Shown here piece by piece: positions 1 through 7,543 of a stretch of 38,634 nucleotides of DNA (positions within the stretch are counted from its first letter, which is position 1; each line of letters begins with the position of its first letter). The notes under the pieces were generated by a model, which worked only from the letters and a program-made list of their open reading frames with translations, made no database searches and was not told the origin of the DNA. The stretch comes from an uncultured Rhodospirillales bacterium. Lineage in GTDB: Bacteria > Pseudomonadota > Alphaproteobacteria > Acetobacterales > Acetobacteraceae. The DNA is taken from NCBI GenBank assembly GCA_903865895.1, contig CAIPLM010000307.1:1-38634 (forward strand), given 5' to 3'. Both the position numbers and the translations under genes were made by a program.

Positions 1-293
1 CCGACCATGATCAGCGGCATCAGCAGGATCTGCAGCACGTTGGACATGAACAGCCACAGCACGAAAGCCATCGGCGGATCGAACTGCAGGGCCGGCGGCG
101 CCAGCAGGTTCCAGGACAGCCACAGCGAGGTCCAGACCACGATGATGAGGAAAAACCCCATCGAGCCCACCTTGTCCGTGATCCACACCGCCGCGCGTTC
201 TAGGTGCGAGAGCTTCTCGCGGGATTCGCGAAAGCTGTTCCTGATCGGCTTGCGTCGGGCCAGCACGGCGTCGATCGGGGGCGGCGGGGTCAT
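1..293 (-). CDS. DUF1003 family membrane protein (3' end cut by window edge)
   Basis: The gene begins at 293 and runs off the left edge, so only about 97 N-terminal residues are visible. A charged cytoplasmic-looking N-terminus (RNSFRESREKLSHLERAAVW) leads into a first hydrophobic segment (GFFLIIVVWTSLWLSWNLL), then a short FDP-containing loop and a second segment ending in LLMPLIMVG. That layout is characteristic of DUF1003, a small two-helix inner-membrane family of unknown function. An AGGAG ribosome site sits 6 bases before the ATG. It lies 17 bases downstream of the DUF445 gene and is probably co-transcribed with it. Family assignment is from recognised motifs; no function can be given. 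Confidence 0.8.
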   Translation of the reverse strand, partial: MTPPPPIDAVLARRKPIRNSFRESREKLSHLERAAVWITDKVGSMGFFLIIVVWTSLWLSWNLLAPPALQFDPPMAFVLWLFMSNVLQILLMPLIMV

Positions 294-310
294 GGTGGCT
301 CCTATCTGGT

Positions 311-1567
311 TCATCGGCCGAACAGCGCCTGCATCAGCGCGAACACGGCGCCGCCGGCGAGGAAGCCTACCAGGGTTCCGTTGATGCGAACATATTGCAG
401 GTCTTTACCGACCCGCAGTTCCAGCTTCTCCACCAGCACCGCCGCATCCCAATTCCCCACCACCTCGGCGATGAAATCGGCCAGCCGCAGCTGCGCGGCC
501 GGCAGCAGCGAGGCGGTGATCCCGCCCACCGCCCGCTCCACCCGCGCCCTTGCGCCGGCATCCTCGGCCATCATGGTGCCGAGATTGGCCAGCGCCCCCT
601 CAAGCAGCGCCACCGTGCGCCCATTGGGCCGGGCCGCATCGGCCTCCAGCGCGAGGCGCATGCGGCTCCACACATCCCAGAACCAGGCGCGCACCGTGTC
701 ATGCGCCACCACCTGGCGCAAAGCGGCGCCTATCTCGGCGGCGCGGCCCGGCTCGGTCTCGATCCGCTCGATCTCGTGGCGCATCCACACGTCAAACGCC
801 GCGCGCAGTTCGGAGCCATCGGGCTCCATTTTCTCCAACTCCGCGTTCACCTGCGTCAGCACCCGCCGCGCGATGGAGGCGCCCAGCGCCCAGCCGATCA
901 ACCGCCCGCCCTGCTCGCGCACCCGCTCCTCGATGGCCGCCCGCAGCGTCTCCTCGCGTTCCAGCAGCAGGGTCTTCAACTGGGCGAGGATGAAGCTGAA
1001 CACCTCCTGATGCCGCCCTCCCGCCACCATTTGCCGCAGCGCCCGGCCGACCACCCGCCCGGCATCCGGCCCCCCGAGCAGGCGCGGCACCAGCCGGGCC
1101 GCCACCTTGCGGGCGCGCCCATCCTCGATGCTGGCGATCAGCCGCGGCAGCAGCCCGGCCAGTGCCTGGGCGGCGGGGCGAACGGACTCCGGGTCCGCCA
1201 GGAAGCGGTTGAAAATACCGGGCACATCGAGCCGCCCCAGCGCCTTGTGCAGCTCCGCCTGGTTGATCACGTGGTTGGCGACGAAACTGCCGAGCGCCCG
1301 CCCGAGCCGCGCCTTCTGCGCCGGGATGATTGCGGTATGCGGGATCGGCAGGCCGAGCGGGTGGCGGAACAGCGCCGTCACCGCGAACCAGTCGGCCAGC
1401 CCACCGACCAGCCCGGCAGTGGCGGCGGCGCGGAGAAACTCCACCCAGTAGAACGGCGGCAGCGCGTGGGTCAGCAGCGTGAGAAACGCCATCCCCAGCA
1501 GCAGCCCGCCGGCGATGCGGCGATAGCGGCTGAGGGTGGCGCGGGCTTCGGCGTCGGGGTCGGGCAT
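311..1567 (-). CDS. DUF445 (YjiN-type) membrane-anchored protein
   Basis: 418 residues if the ATG at 1567 is used; a GGGA site lies just upstream of it, which favours this start over an in-frame ATG eight codons earlier. The N-terminus has a hydrophobic stretch (GGLLLGMAFLTLLTHALPP) followed by the DUF445 hallmark around residues 50-80, GGLADWFAVTALFRHPLG then IPHTAIIP. The rest is a long, mostly helical Arg/Ala/Leu-rich domain, and the C-terminus closes with a second membrane helix (GTLVGFLAGGAVFALMQALF). DUF445 proteins are inner-membrane proteins with a large helical domain and no established biochemical role. It sits between a patatin-like lipase gene (53 bases upstream) and a DUF1003 gene on the same strand, suggesting a small envelope-related operon. 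Confidence 0.88.
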   Translation of the reverse strand: MPDPDAEARATLSRYRRIAGGLLLGMAFLTLLTHALPPFYWVEFLRAAATAGLVGGLADWFAVTALFRHPLGLPIPHTAIIPAQKARLGRALGSFVANHVINQAELHKALGRLDVPGIFNRFLADPESVRPAAQALAGLLPRLIASIEDGRARKVAARLVPRLLGGPDAGRVVGRALRQMVAGGRHQEVFSFILAQLKTLLLEREETLRAAIEERVREQGGRLIGWALGASIARRVLTQVNAELEKMEPDGSELRAAFDVWMRHEIERIETEPGRAAEIGAALRQVVAHDTVRAWFWDVWSRMRLALEADAARPNGRTVALLEGALANLGTMMAEDAGARARVERAVGGITASLLPAAQLRLADFIAEVVGNWDAAVLVEKLELRVGKDLQYVRINGTLVGFLAGGAVFALMQALFGR

Positions 1568-1620
1568 GGGGCTTCCCTGCATTGCGCGCATTCAGATGGG
1601 AACGCAGTGGCACGGAGTCA

Positions 1621-2727
1621 TCAGCCCGGCCGCAGCACGTCAAAGCTGCGCGCGCCGAGATCGGGCGGCATCGGCGCGAGCCAGGGCGCGGCCTCCAGCG
1701 TGGCGAGCGTATCCGCCCGGCCCTGGGCCCAGCGCTCCTCCATGGTCTGGCGGCTGAATTCGTAGGCCTTGCTCGCCCCCTGCCGCTCCCGCGGGCGATA
1801 AATCAGCTGCACGATATCCATCGTGGTGACACAGCCGAAATTATAGAGATACCGCGCCTCCGGCGTCGTCTTCAGCTCCGGCGGCAGCTTCTCCCACAGC
1901 GCGTTGACGGTGAAGCGCAGCGCATGGGTCTCCCGCGCCTGGCTGTCACCGGCCCTTGTGCGGCTGGAATAGCGAATATCCTTCTCCCGCTCGGATACCT
2001 CGTCGAGCGTCGTCGGCAGCGGCCCTTGCGAGGCAAACAGGTCAACCTGAAACGTCAACCGGCTGCTGCGCGGCGAGTAGTCCAGCACGTATTGCAGCGG
2101 CGTATTCGAGATCAGCCCGCCATCCCAATAGAACGCCCCGTCGATCTCCACCGGCGGAAAACCGGGCGGCAGGGCACCGCTGGCCATCACATGGTCGGCG
2201 CGGATTTTCGTGTGGCGATTATCGAACCACTCGAAATTCCCGCTCTGCACATTCACCGCGGCAACGCTGAACGCCATTTCACGGCTATTGATGCGGTCGA
2301 AATCCACCAGCCGCTCCAGCGTCGCCCGCAGCTCCGCGGTGTCATAGTACGAGAGCACCGTGTTGCCGAGGAAGGCGAACGGCGAACGCGGACGGAAAAA
2401 CCCGGGCTGCCCGGCCAGCAGCGCCTGGGCGGAGGCCGCCTGCCGGCGCGCGGCCGGCAGCAACGGCGGCTCCTGCCGGGTGATCCCCTCCCAAAACTCC
2501 CGCAACCGCGCCACCCGCTTCTCCGGCGCATTCCCAGCAATCAGCGCCGCGTTGATCGCACCGATGGAGATCCCCGCCACCCAATCCGGCGGATACTCCG
2601 AGGCCGCGATCGCCTCATAGGCGCCGGCCTGATAGCTGCCGAGCGCGCCACCACCCTGCAGCACAAGGGCGACGGTCTTGTCGTAAGAGGCGGGGCGGGG
2701 AGGGGACACTGGGGCTCCGTGGGTTGA
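1621..2727 (-). CDS. Patatin-like phospholipase (DUF3734-type)
   Basis: 368 residues from the ATG at 2727; an ATG 33 bases further out would leave almost no room for the divergent dehydrogenase promoter. The patatin fold signatures are complete: oxyanion loop GGGALG at residues 26-31, nucleophile elbow G-I-S-I-G with Ser55, and the catalytic Asp in the DGG motif at 203-205. The Ser-Asp dyad is therefore intact and a lipid acyl hydrolase activity is expected. No signal peptide is visible, so it should act in the cytoplasm or on the inner face of the membrane. The C-terminal part (YNFGCVTTMDIVQLIYRPRE) is typical of the DUF3734-tailed bacterial patatins that sit beside polyester or lipid genes. 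It appears to head the patatin/DUF445/DUF1003 gene group. Confidence 0.92.
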   Translation of the reverse strand, partial: STHGAPVSPPRPASYDKTVALVLQGGGALGSYQAGAYEAIAASEYPPDWVAGISIGAINAALIAGNAPEKRVARLREFWEGITRQEPPLLPAARRQAASAQALLAGQPGFFRPRSPFAFLGNTVLSYYDTAELRATLERLVDFDRINSREMAFSVAAVNVQSGNFEWFDNRHTKIRADHVMASGALPPGFPPVEIDGAFYWDGGLISNTPLQYVLDYSPRSSRLTFQVDLFASQGPLPTTLDEVSEREKDIRYSSRTRAGDSQARETHALRFTVNALWEKLPPELKTTPEARYLYNFGCVTTMDIVQLIYRPRERQGASKAYEFSRQTMEERWAQGRADTLATLEAAPWLAPMPPDLGARSFDVLRPG

Positions 2728-2779
2728 CATTTCGGGCAGTCGGCGGATGCATCGCGGCACACCACAGCGAGATCATGCC

Positions 2780-3808
2780 ATGCGCGCCGCCGTCATTCAT
2801 CCGCCCCATGTGTTGCGCGTCGAGGACGTGGCGATGGACGTGGCCGGCCCGCGCGGTGTTACGGTCCGCGTCCGCAATGGCGGCATTTGCGGCTCGGACC
2901 TGCACTACTACCATCATGGCGGCTTCGGCACGGTACGGGTGCAACAGCCGATGATCCTCGGCCACGAGGTCGCCGGCGAAGTGGTGGCGATCGGCAGCGC
3001 CGTCACTCGCGTGAAACCCGGCGACCGCGTGGCGATCAACCCGAGCCTGCCTTGCAACGCCTGCAAATTCTGCCTCGAAGGCGCCCAGCAGCATTGCCTC
3101 GACATGCGCTTTTTCGGCAGCGCCATGCGCCTGCCCCACGTGCAGGGCGGCTTCCGCGAACAACTCGTCTGCGACGAAAGCCAGGCCGTCCCCGCCGACA
3201 TGCCGCTGGAACGCGCTGCCTTCGCCGAACCGCTCTCGGTCTGCCTCCACGCCGTGCGGCAAGCCGGCCCCATGCTCGGCCGCCGCGTGCTCGTCGTCGG
3301 CGCCGGCCCGATCGGCGTGCTCTGCGCCATGGTCGCCCGCCACGCCGGTGCGCGCGACATCGTGATGACCGACCTGCTCGACGCCCCGCTCACCCTGGCA
3401 CGGCAGGTGGCCGCCGACCGCACCGTCAACGTCGCCACCGACAGCGCCGCGATGGCGCAGTACGGCGCCGACAAAGGATATTTCGACGTCGCCTTCGAAG
3501 CTTCCGGCAGCCCCCAAGGCGTCGCCTCCGCCCTCGCCGCACTCCGCCCCGGCGGCACCCTCGTGCAAGTCGGCCTCGGCGGCGCCGAGACCGCGGTGCC
3601 GATGAACCTCATCGTCGCCAAGGAAATCACCCTGCGCGGCACCTTCCGCTTCCACGCCGAATTCGAAATGGCCGTCGCCCTGCTCGCCCGCGGCGCCCTC
3701 GACGTCGCCCCCCTGCTCACCGAGGTGGTGCCGCTCTCCGAGGCCGCTCGCGCCTTCACGCTGGCCACCGACCGCAAGCGCGCGATGAAAGTGCAGTTGG
3801 CATTATAA
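2780..3808 (+). CDS. Zinc-dependent medium-chain dehydrogenase, L-idonate 5-dehydrogenase type
   Basis: 342 residues from the ATG at 2780, preceded by a weak GCGAGA site; an upstream in-frame ATG at 2747 would overlap the divergent promoter. Zinc alcohol dehydrogenase features are complete: catalytic-site GGICGSDLHYY and GHEVAGEV, four structural-zinc cysteines in the CNACKFC...HC loop, and the dinucleotide fold VVGAGPIGVLC. The overall sequence, particularly the GSDLHYYHHGGFG stretch, resembles L-idonate 5-dehydrogenase, which interconverts L-idonate and 5-ketogluconate with NAD(P). Other polyol dehydrogenases (sorbitol, xylitol) share these motifs, so substrate is not certain and no sugar-acid genes lie nearby. 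The gene is monocistronic, divergent from the patatin gene, and followed by a structured palindrome. Confidence 0.9.
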   Translation: MRAAVIHPPHVLRVEDVAMDVAGPRGVTVRVRNGGICGSDLHYYHHGGFGTVRVQQPMILGHEVAGEVVAIGSAVTRVKPGDRVAINPSLPCNACKFCLEGAQQHCLDMRFFGSAMRLPHVQGGFREQLVCDESQAVPADMPLERAAFAEPLSVCLHAVRQAGPMLGRRVLVVGAGPIGVLCAMVARHAGARDIVMTDLLDAPLTLARQVAADRTVNVATDSAAMAQYGADKGYFDVAFEASGSPQGVASALAALRPGGTLVQVGLGGAETAVPMNLIVAKEITLRGTFRFHAEFEMAVALLARGALDVAPLLTEVVPLSEAARAFTLATDRKRAMKVQLAL

Positions 3809-3848
3809 TTACAAATACGAAACAATAAAGACGAGCCACTACCTTCCC

Positions 3849-3900
3849 CCCTCCCGCCCTTGCGGGCTTGGGCTGCGAAGCAGACCAAGATTGGGGAGGG
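3849..3900. repeat. Extragenic palindromic element predicted to fold as a three-way junction
   Basis: An outer 7-bp stem (CCCTCCC at 3849-3855 with GGGAGGG at 3894-3900) encloses two further hairpins: one of 4-5 bp around 3853-3867 (GCCC/GGGC or CCCGC/GCGGG), and one of 9 bp with a single mismatch at 3867-3889 (CTTGG-CTGC / GCAG-CCAAG with a GAA loop). It lies 40 bases after the dehydrogenase stop codon and probably serves as a 3' stabiliser or terminator of that transcript. The compact multi-hairpin form suggests a member of a dispersed repeat family, but one window cannot show copy number. Confidence 0.6.
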
Positions 3901-3904
3901 CAGT

Positions 3905-4362
3905 GCCGCGAAAAGAACGCACACCAAGACGCGCCGCGGCCAAGGCACCACCGGCTCCGGCCCCGGCCAAGCCACAAACGCCTGATCCAGCGGCGGCCGA
4001 CCAAACCGAGCCCGCACCACCACGCACGGCGCGGCCTCACAATCCTCATCGCGCTCCGCACGCACGCGCACCGAGCCCGCACGCCGGGCAGACTCCGAGT
4101 CCCCCCGCCGCCCCCGCGCCCGCCGCGCACCCACCGGCCGCTCCGGCGCCGCCGGAATTCCCTCGGCAATCCGCTGCATCAGCGCCAGGAACTCCCGCCC
4201 CATCCGCGTCAGCGCCGCATGCATCGCCCGCCCCGCCGGAAACAACCGCCACAGCCAACACCCCAGCAGGCTCGCCAACAGCGCAGACACGGCTTCCCCC
4301 AGGAGAACCGCGGGATGCGGTTCGCCGAGGGGCCGGTCAGAAAGGGAAGCGCCATCGTTCAT
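3905..4362 (-). CDS. Possible hypothetical protein, 3' end unresolved
   Basis: A minus-strand frame opens at the ATG at 4362, directly behind a good promoter. Its first 65 residues look protein-like (LGEAVSALLASLLGCWLWRL, then MGREFLALMQRIAEGIP), after which it becomes Arg/Gly-rich. The same frame stays open far into the antisense of the dehydrogenase gene, which cannot be real, so either the gene ends through a frameshift near 3900 or the true product uses another frame. Third codon positions are GC-rich down to about 3920. The coordinates given stop at the palindromic element and are not a defined stop codon. No family is recognised. The opposite strand also carries Pro/Arg-rich open frames here that look like shadows. 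Confidence 0.3.
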
Positions 4363-4369
4363 GGCGGAA

Positions 4370-4399
4370 TTTATAACTGGTGAGTTATCGACCAGTCAA
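4370..4399 (-). promoter_or_regulatory. Sigma-70-like promoter with palindromic operator filling the spacer
   Basis: Read on the minus strand: TTGACT (4399-4394), an 18-base spacer, TATAAA (4375-4370). A perfect 6-bp dyad, ACTGGT-N9-ACCAGT, occupies 4376-4396, exactly the spacer plus the -35 edge; a second, overlapping dyad ATAACT/AGTTAT lies at 4373-4388. The predicted transcription start falls at about 4363, immediately before the ATG at 4362. Such a dyad between -35 and -10 is typical of repressors of the TetR type, but no regulator gene is adjacent. Confidence 0.55.
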
Positions 4400-4449
4400 G
4401 GAAAAATTTGCTCGCTCGGAGATATTTTTCTATCCCCCCATCCGCCCGA

Positions 4450-5562
4450 TTAAAACCCCATCGCCTCCGCATAGAGCCGATGAAAATGATGCACCGCCGC
4501 CTCGGTCGTCTGCCCGCCCGCCGGATCATGCACGAACCGCCCCGCCGTATACCCCCGCGAATTCAACCCGCGCTGCACGGACTCGCAGATCGCCACATCC
4601 TCCGGCCCGAGCACCGTCTGCCCATACACCATCTTCGCCTCATCCACCGGCGCGCCCGGAATGCCGAAACTCTGGAACCGCCGCAGCGCCGCCCCCGCCC
4701 CCTGCGGCAGCGTGGTGCTGACCGACATCGAGGGCGCGCCAGGCATGAACCCGAAGGTGGTGGTGGGCCACAGGAACCAGAACACCGCCGTGTGGTTGGC
4801 ATCCGCCGCCACCGGATACGCCTTGTTCTCCAGCTTCGCCACCGTGCCCTTCTGCTTGGACCACAGGCCACGGATTTCCGTCCGGTAACACGCCATATCC
4901 AGCATGTCGGAGAAGGCGGGATGGGCCGGGCCGCAATGGTAGCACTCGTGGAAATTATCCAGCACCACCTTCCAATTCGCCTGAATCGGCCGCGGCGGCC
5001 GCGCCGGGATCGGCTTCAGCTCCGCGAATGCCGGCGTCTCGGCGATAATATCCGCCGCCAGATCGGGCACCAGCTCCGCCAGCGGCGCCGCCTGCGGATC
5101 GAGGTTGAAGAACACGAACTTCTCCGCGAACACCTCCACCCGAACCGGCTTCAGGCAGAACCGCTCCGGATCAAAATGCGGCTGCCGCTCCGCCCCCCGC
5201 GCCGTCCGCAAACTGCCGTCATCATGGTAGGACCACGCATGATACGGGCACGTCACCACCCGCGCATTCCCCTGCCCCTCCAGCAACTCATGCGCCCGGT
5301 GCTGGCAGACATTGTAGAAGCCGCGGAGTGCGCCGTCGCGGCCGCGCATGACGAGGATGGATTGGGCGAGCAGTCGGGCCGTGATGTAATCGCCGGAATT
5401 CACCAGATCATCCACGGCGCCGGCGAAGTGCCAGGTCCGGAAAAACACTTTCTCCCGCTCGGCGGCCAACGCCTCCTCCGACGTATAAACCCAGCCGGGC
5501 AGCGTGTCGGACTGCGCCGGGTCAGTGTGAATGGCGATCGGAGTGTGGGCGAGATCGTTCAT
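4450..5562 (-). CDS. Rieske non-haem iron oxygenase, alpha subunit
   Basis: 370 residues from the ATG at 5562 with a GGGGAC site upstream. The N-terminal Rieske domain shows C86-x-H88 (CQHRAHEL) and C105-x2-H108 (CPYHAW), which bind the [2Fe-2S] cluster. The catalytic domain carries the mononuclear-iron motif DNFHECYHCGPAHP with H209 and H214 as ligands. The protein therefore hydroxylates or dealkylates a small substrate using O2 and electrons from a separate reductase. The NFxECYHC form is closest to the group acting on quaternary amines and related compounds (choline, betaine, carnitine-type oxygenases) rather than to naphthalene-type dioxygenases, but substrate cannot be fixed. No reductase or ferredoxin gene lies in the window, so its partner must be encoded elsewhere. 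Confidence 0.9.
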   Translation of the reverse strand: MNDLAHTPIAIHTDPAQSDTLPGWVYTSEEALAAEREKVFFRTWHFAGAVDDLVNSGDYITARLLAQSILVMRGRDGALRGFYNVCQHRAHELLEGQGNARVVTCPYHAWSYHDDGSLRTARGAERQPHFDPERFCLKPVRVEVFAEKFVFFNLDPQAAPLAELVPDLAADIIAETPAFAELKPIPARPPRPIQANWKVVLDNFHECYHCGPAHPAFSDMLDMACYRTEIRGLWSKQKGTVAKLENKAYPVAADANHTAVFWFLWPTTTFGFMPGAPSMSVSTTLPQGAGAALRRFQSFGIPGAPVDEAKMVYGQTVLGPEDVAICESVQRGLNSRGYTAGRFVHDPAGGQTTEAAVHHFHRLYAEAMGF

Positions 5563-5686
5563 GGCGGGTCCCCGACAGTTTCTTGTGGGGGGGGAGGTTA
5601 GCATTCGGAGGTGCGGGGCGGAATGGAGGAGGCGTCTGGTGGGATGCTCAAGGCATTCCACACTTTTTCGCTTTGGGTTGGGTCCC

Positions 5687-6145
5687 CTATTGGGGTGGCC
5701 TGGACGAGTGGTGATGGACCATCAGCCAACGGCCATCGTGCCGAACGAAGACATTCGTTGCCGGGAGCATGGCCATGATGGTATCGCCGCTGGCCAGTTT
5801 GGCCTTCTGAGTCTCGACGCCGACCACCACGGCGACGTCGCCATCCTGGCGGATGGATGGCTCCGGCATAACGACTGAAACTTCCAGAAAGCGCTTGAAC
5901 AGGTCATCATAGCCGTCTTTGACCGCACTCCAGCCTACCATCGGCGCCTTGTTGACGGCGAACACGTTGAAGACCTGTCCGTCGTGGCTCCAGACCTTCT
6001 CCACAGCTCCGGCATCGCGTGCGGAAATCGCGGCGTAGTAGCCAGCATTCGCCGCCTTGATCGAACTGGTGTCCTGCTGGGCGTGTGCGGCTCCAGCGGC
6101 GACGATCATGGTCGCGACGAGGCATGAGGCAAATGTGAGACGCAT
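5687..6145 (-). CDS. Exported SnoaL/NTF2-like (DUF4440-type) protein
   Basis: 152 residues. A clear Sec signal peptide (RLTFASCLVATMIVAAGAAHA, cleavage after AHA) is followed by a single cone-shaped NTF2-like domain: the helix SIKAANAGYYAAISARDAGA, the HDGQVFNVF turn, and a final strand pair ending in NVFVRHDGRWLMVHHHSS. This fold is used by steroid isomerases, polyketide cyclases and many ligand-binding proteins, and the DUF4440 branch is usually annotated as a ketosteroid-isomerase-like protein of unknown substrate. The mature product should be periplasmic. A GGGGGAAG ribosome site precedes the ATG. It is probably monocistronic, with a palindrome about 50 bases upstream that may control it. 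Confidence 0.85.
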   Translation of the reverse strand: MRLTFASCLVATMIVAAGAAHAQQDTSSIKAANAGYYAAISARDAGAVEKVWSHDGQVFNVFAVNKAPMVGWSAVKDGYDDLFKRFLEVSVVMPEPSIRQDGDVAVVVGVETQKAKLASGDTIMAMLPATNVFVRHDGRWLMVHHHSSRPPQ

Positions 6146-6191
6146 GGCGTTCTTCCCCCAGCGTGGGCATTTTTTTACCCTACACGAAATT

Positions 6192-6206
6192 ATGTTGCAG
6201 CAACAT
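6192..6206. promoter_or_regulatory. 15-bp palindrome upstream of the SnoaL-like gene
   Basis: ATGTTGC-A-GCAACAT is a perfect dyad with a one-base centre, 46-60 bases before the start codon at 6145. On the minus strand its right half supplies a possible -35 (TTGCAA) with TAAAAA 17 bases later. It looks like a repressor or activator site, but the regulator is unknown and the promoter match is only 4 of 6 at each hexamer. Confidence 0.4.
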
Positions 6207-6244
6207 TTTCCGTGAGTCCAGTAGTCATCTTCAGCAGCGCGTAG

Positions 6245-6261
6245 GGCGGGTGGAACCCGCC
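6245..6261. terminator. GC-rich stem-loop downstream of the amidohydrolase gene
   Basis: GGCGGGT-GGA-ACCCGCC forms a 7-bp perfect stem with a 3-base loop, 42 bases past the amidohydrolase stop codon. There is no T-run, so it may be a Rho-assisted terminator or a 3'-end protecting hairpin. Confidence 0.4.
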
Positions 6262-6302
6262 GTGCTGCGCCGTCAATGTTGGGTCACCCCTTCCACGATG
6301 CA

Positions 6303-7130
6303 TCAAGCCGCCTTCGCCCGATACAGCGCCAACGGGTTCTCCCACATCGCCCGCCCCGCCAACTCACGCCCGAGCACCTTCTCCACCAAATCAATATCCC
6401 CAGCCGCAAACGGCCGCTCGGCGCGGGTGGACGGAATATCGGTGCCGAACACCAGCGCATTTGGGCTGGCCTTGGCGATCGCCTCCAGTGTCGCCGGCAC
6501 ATCGAGCTTCACCCGCCCAAACCCGGTCGCCTTCACCTTGGCCCCCGCGGCCACCAGATCGAGCAGCACCGGCACCCCCGCGGCGGTCATGCCGAGATGA
6601 TCGATGCTGATCTGCGGCAGCTTGGCGATCCGCGCGACATGCGGCTTGAGCGCGGCCGCGTCGACATAAAGCTCGGCATGCCACCCCGCCACCGCATGAG
6701 CGCGGGTCGCCAGCGCCACGATCTCATCCATGCTGTCGATCTGCCCGCGGAAGAGGTTGAACCGCATCGCCCGCACGCCGATGCCGTTGAGCCGGACGAT
6801 CTCCGCATCCGCCACATCATTGGCAACCTGCGTCACCCCCACCCACCCCGGCCCGAGCTTCGGCAGCACATCGGCGAGATACGTCTGGTCATTGCCCTGA
6901 AACGAGCCCGACACCACCGCGCCCCCGACCACCCCGAGCGGCCGCGTCTGCGCGAGATAGTCATCGAGTGGAAAATGCGGCGGCATGTAGCCCTGGTTGG
7001 CGATGATGGGGAAGCGATGGTCGATGATGTGGCAATGGCTGTCGAACATCCGCCGCTTCTGGGCGCGCGCGCTCCCGGCGGCGAGTGTGGCCAGGCCGGT
7101 GAGGGCGCTCCGGCGGGTGAGCGGGCTCAT
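6303..7130 (-). CDS. Tat-exported amidohydrolase (amidohydrolase_2 / COG3618 type)
   Basis: 275 residues. The N-terminus is a twin-arginine signal (TRRSALTGLATLAAGSARA), so the enzyme is likely folded in the cytoplasm and exported. The TIM-barrel metal site begins with H32-x-H34 (FDSHCHIID), continues with ISIDHLG, and ends with the Asp in FGTDIPSTRAERP, where an acidic residue closes the active site. The family hydrolyses lactones and carboxylated rings (dicarboxylate and uronate lactones, 4-sulfomuconolactone-type substrates). The ATG at 7130 overlaps the stop of the preceding DUF2442 gene by the ATGA arrangement, which implies translational coupling. Substrate is unknown. Confidence 0.87.
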   Translation of the reverse strand: MSPLTRRSALTGLATLAAGSARAQKRRMFDSHCHIIDHRFPIIANQGYMPPHFPLDDYLAQTRPLGVVGGAVVSGSFQGNDQTYLADVLPKLGPGWVGVTQVANDVADAEIVRLNGIGVRAMRFNLFRGQIDSMDEIVALATRAHAVAGWHAELYVDAAALKPHVARIAKLPQISIDHLGMTAAGVPVLLDLVAAGAKVKATGFGRVKLDVPATLEAIAKASPNALVFGTDIPSTRAERPFAAGDIDLVEKVLGRELAGRAMWENPLALYRAKAA

Positions 7131-7543
7131 GCCGCGACTCCCTTGCGCGGCCGGCCACCCTTGCGGCCATTCTCCCGCGCAGCGGCGGATTTCGCCGCCG
7201 AGCGCGCCAGCCCGCCGCTGCGCCCCATCAGCCCGGCCATCCAACGCGGTGAGCCGAAAATGCCTTGCAGCAGCGAAGGCAGATAGAGGTCCGCATCGAG
7301 GTTCGGCCAGTGCAGCCCGAGGCCGGAGGGGGTGATCTCGATCACCGCGAGATCGGCCGGCTTCGCGCCAGCCAGCCCCTCGGCAAGTTGCGGCGGAAAG
7401 GCAAGTTCGAGCCCATTGCTCAACGTCACCATCACCCGCGCCACCCGCCGGTCATACCGCGCGGCGACGGCGCGGGCAGCTTCCGCCTGGCGCGTGGCCA
7501 TACGGCGCTCCGCCTGTTCGATCGCAGCGTCAGATATCTCCAT
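7127..7543 (-). CDS. DUF2442 domain protein with basic C-terminal tail
   Basis: 138 residues from the ATG at 7543. An Ala/Arg-rich helical N-terminus (AIEQAERRMATRQAEAARAV) precedes the DUF2442 domain (ARVMVTLSNGLELAFPPQLA through LHWPNLDADLYLPSLLQGIF). The C-terminus is strongly basic and AT-hook-like (NGRKGGRPRKG), suggesting DNA or nucleic-acid contact. DUF2442 proteins are commonly paired with DUF4160 proteins, and the pair has been viewed as toxin-antitoxin-like; here the start overlaps the DUF4160 gene by 14 bases. The function of the pair is not proven. Downstream it is ATGA-coupled to the amidohydrolase gene. Confidence 0.85.
   Translation of the reverse strand: MEISDAAIEQAERRMATRQAEAARAVAARYDRRVARVMVTLSNGLELAFPPQLAEGLAGAKPADLAVIEITPSGLGLHWPNLDADLYLPSLLQGIFGSPRWMAGLMGRSGGLARSAAKSAAARENGRKGGRPRKGVAA

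Noticed and set aside
2914-4362. 482-codon minus-strand frame as one complete gene
   Set aside because: Two thirds of it is antisense to a clear zinc dehydrogenase gene. Only the first part, behind the promoter at 4370-4399, is kept as a low-confidence candidate.
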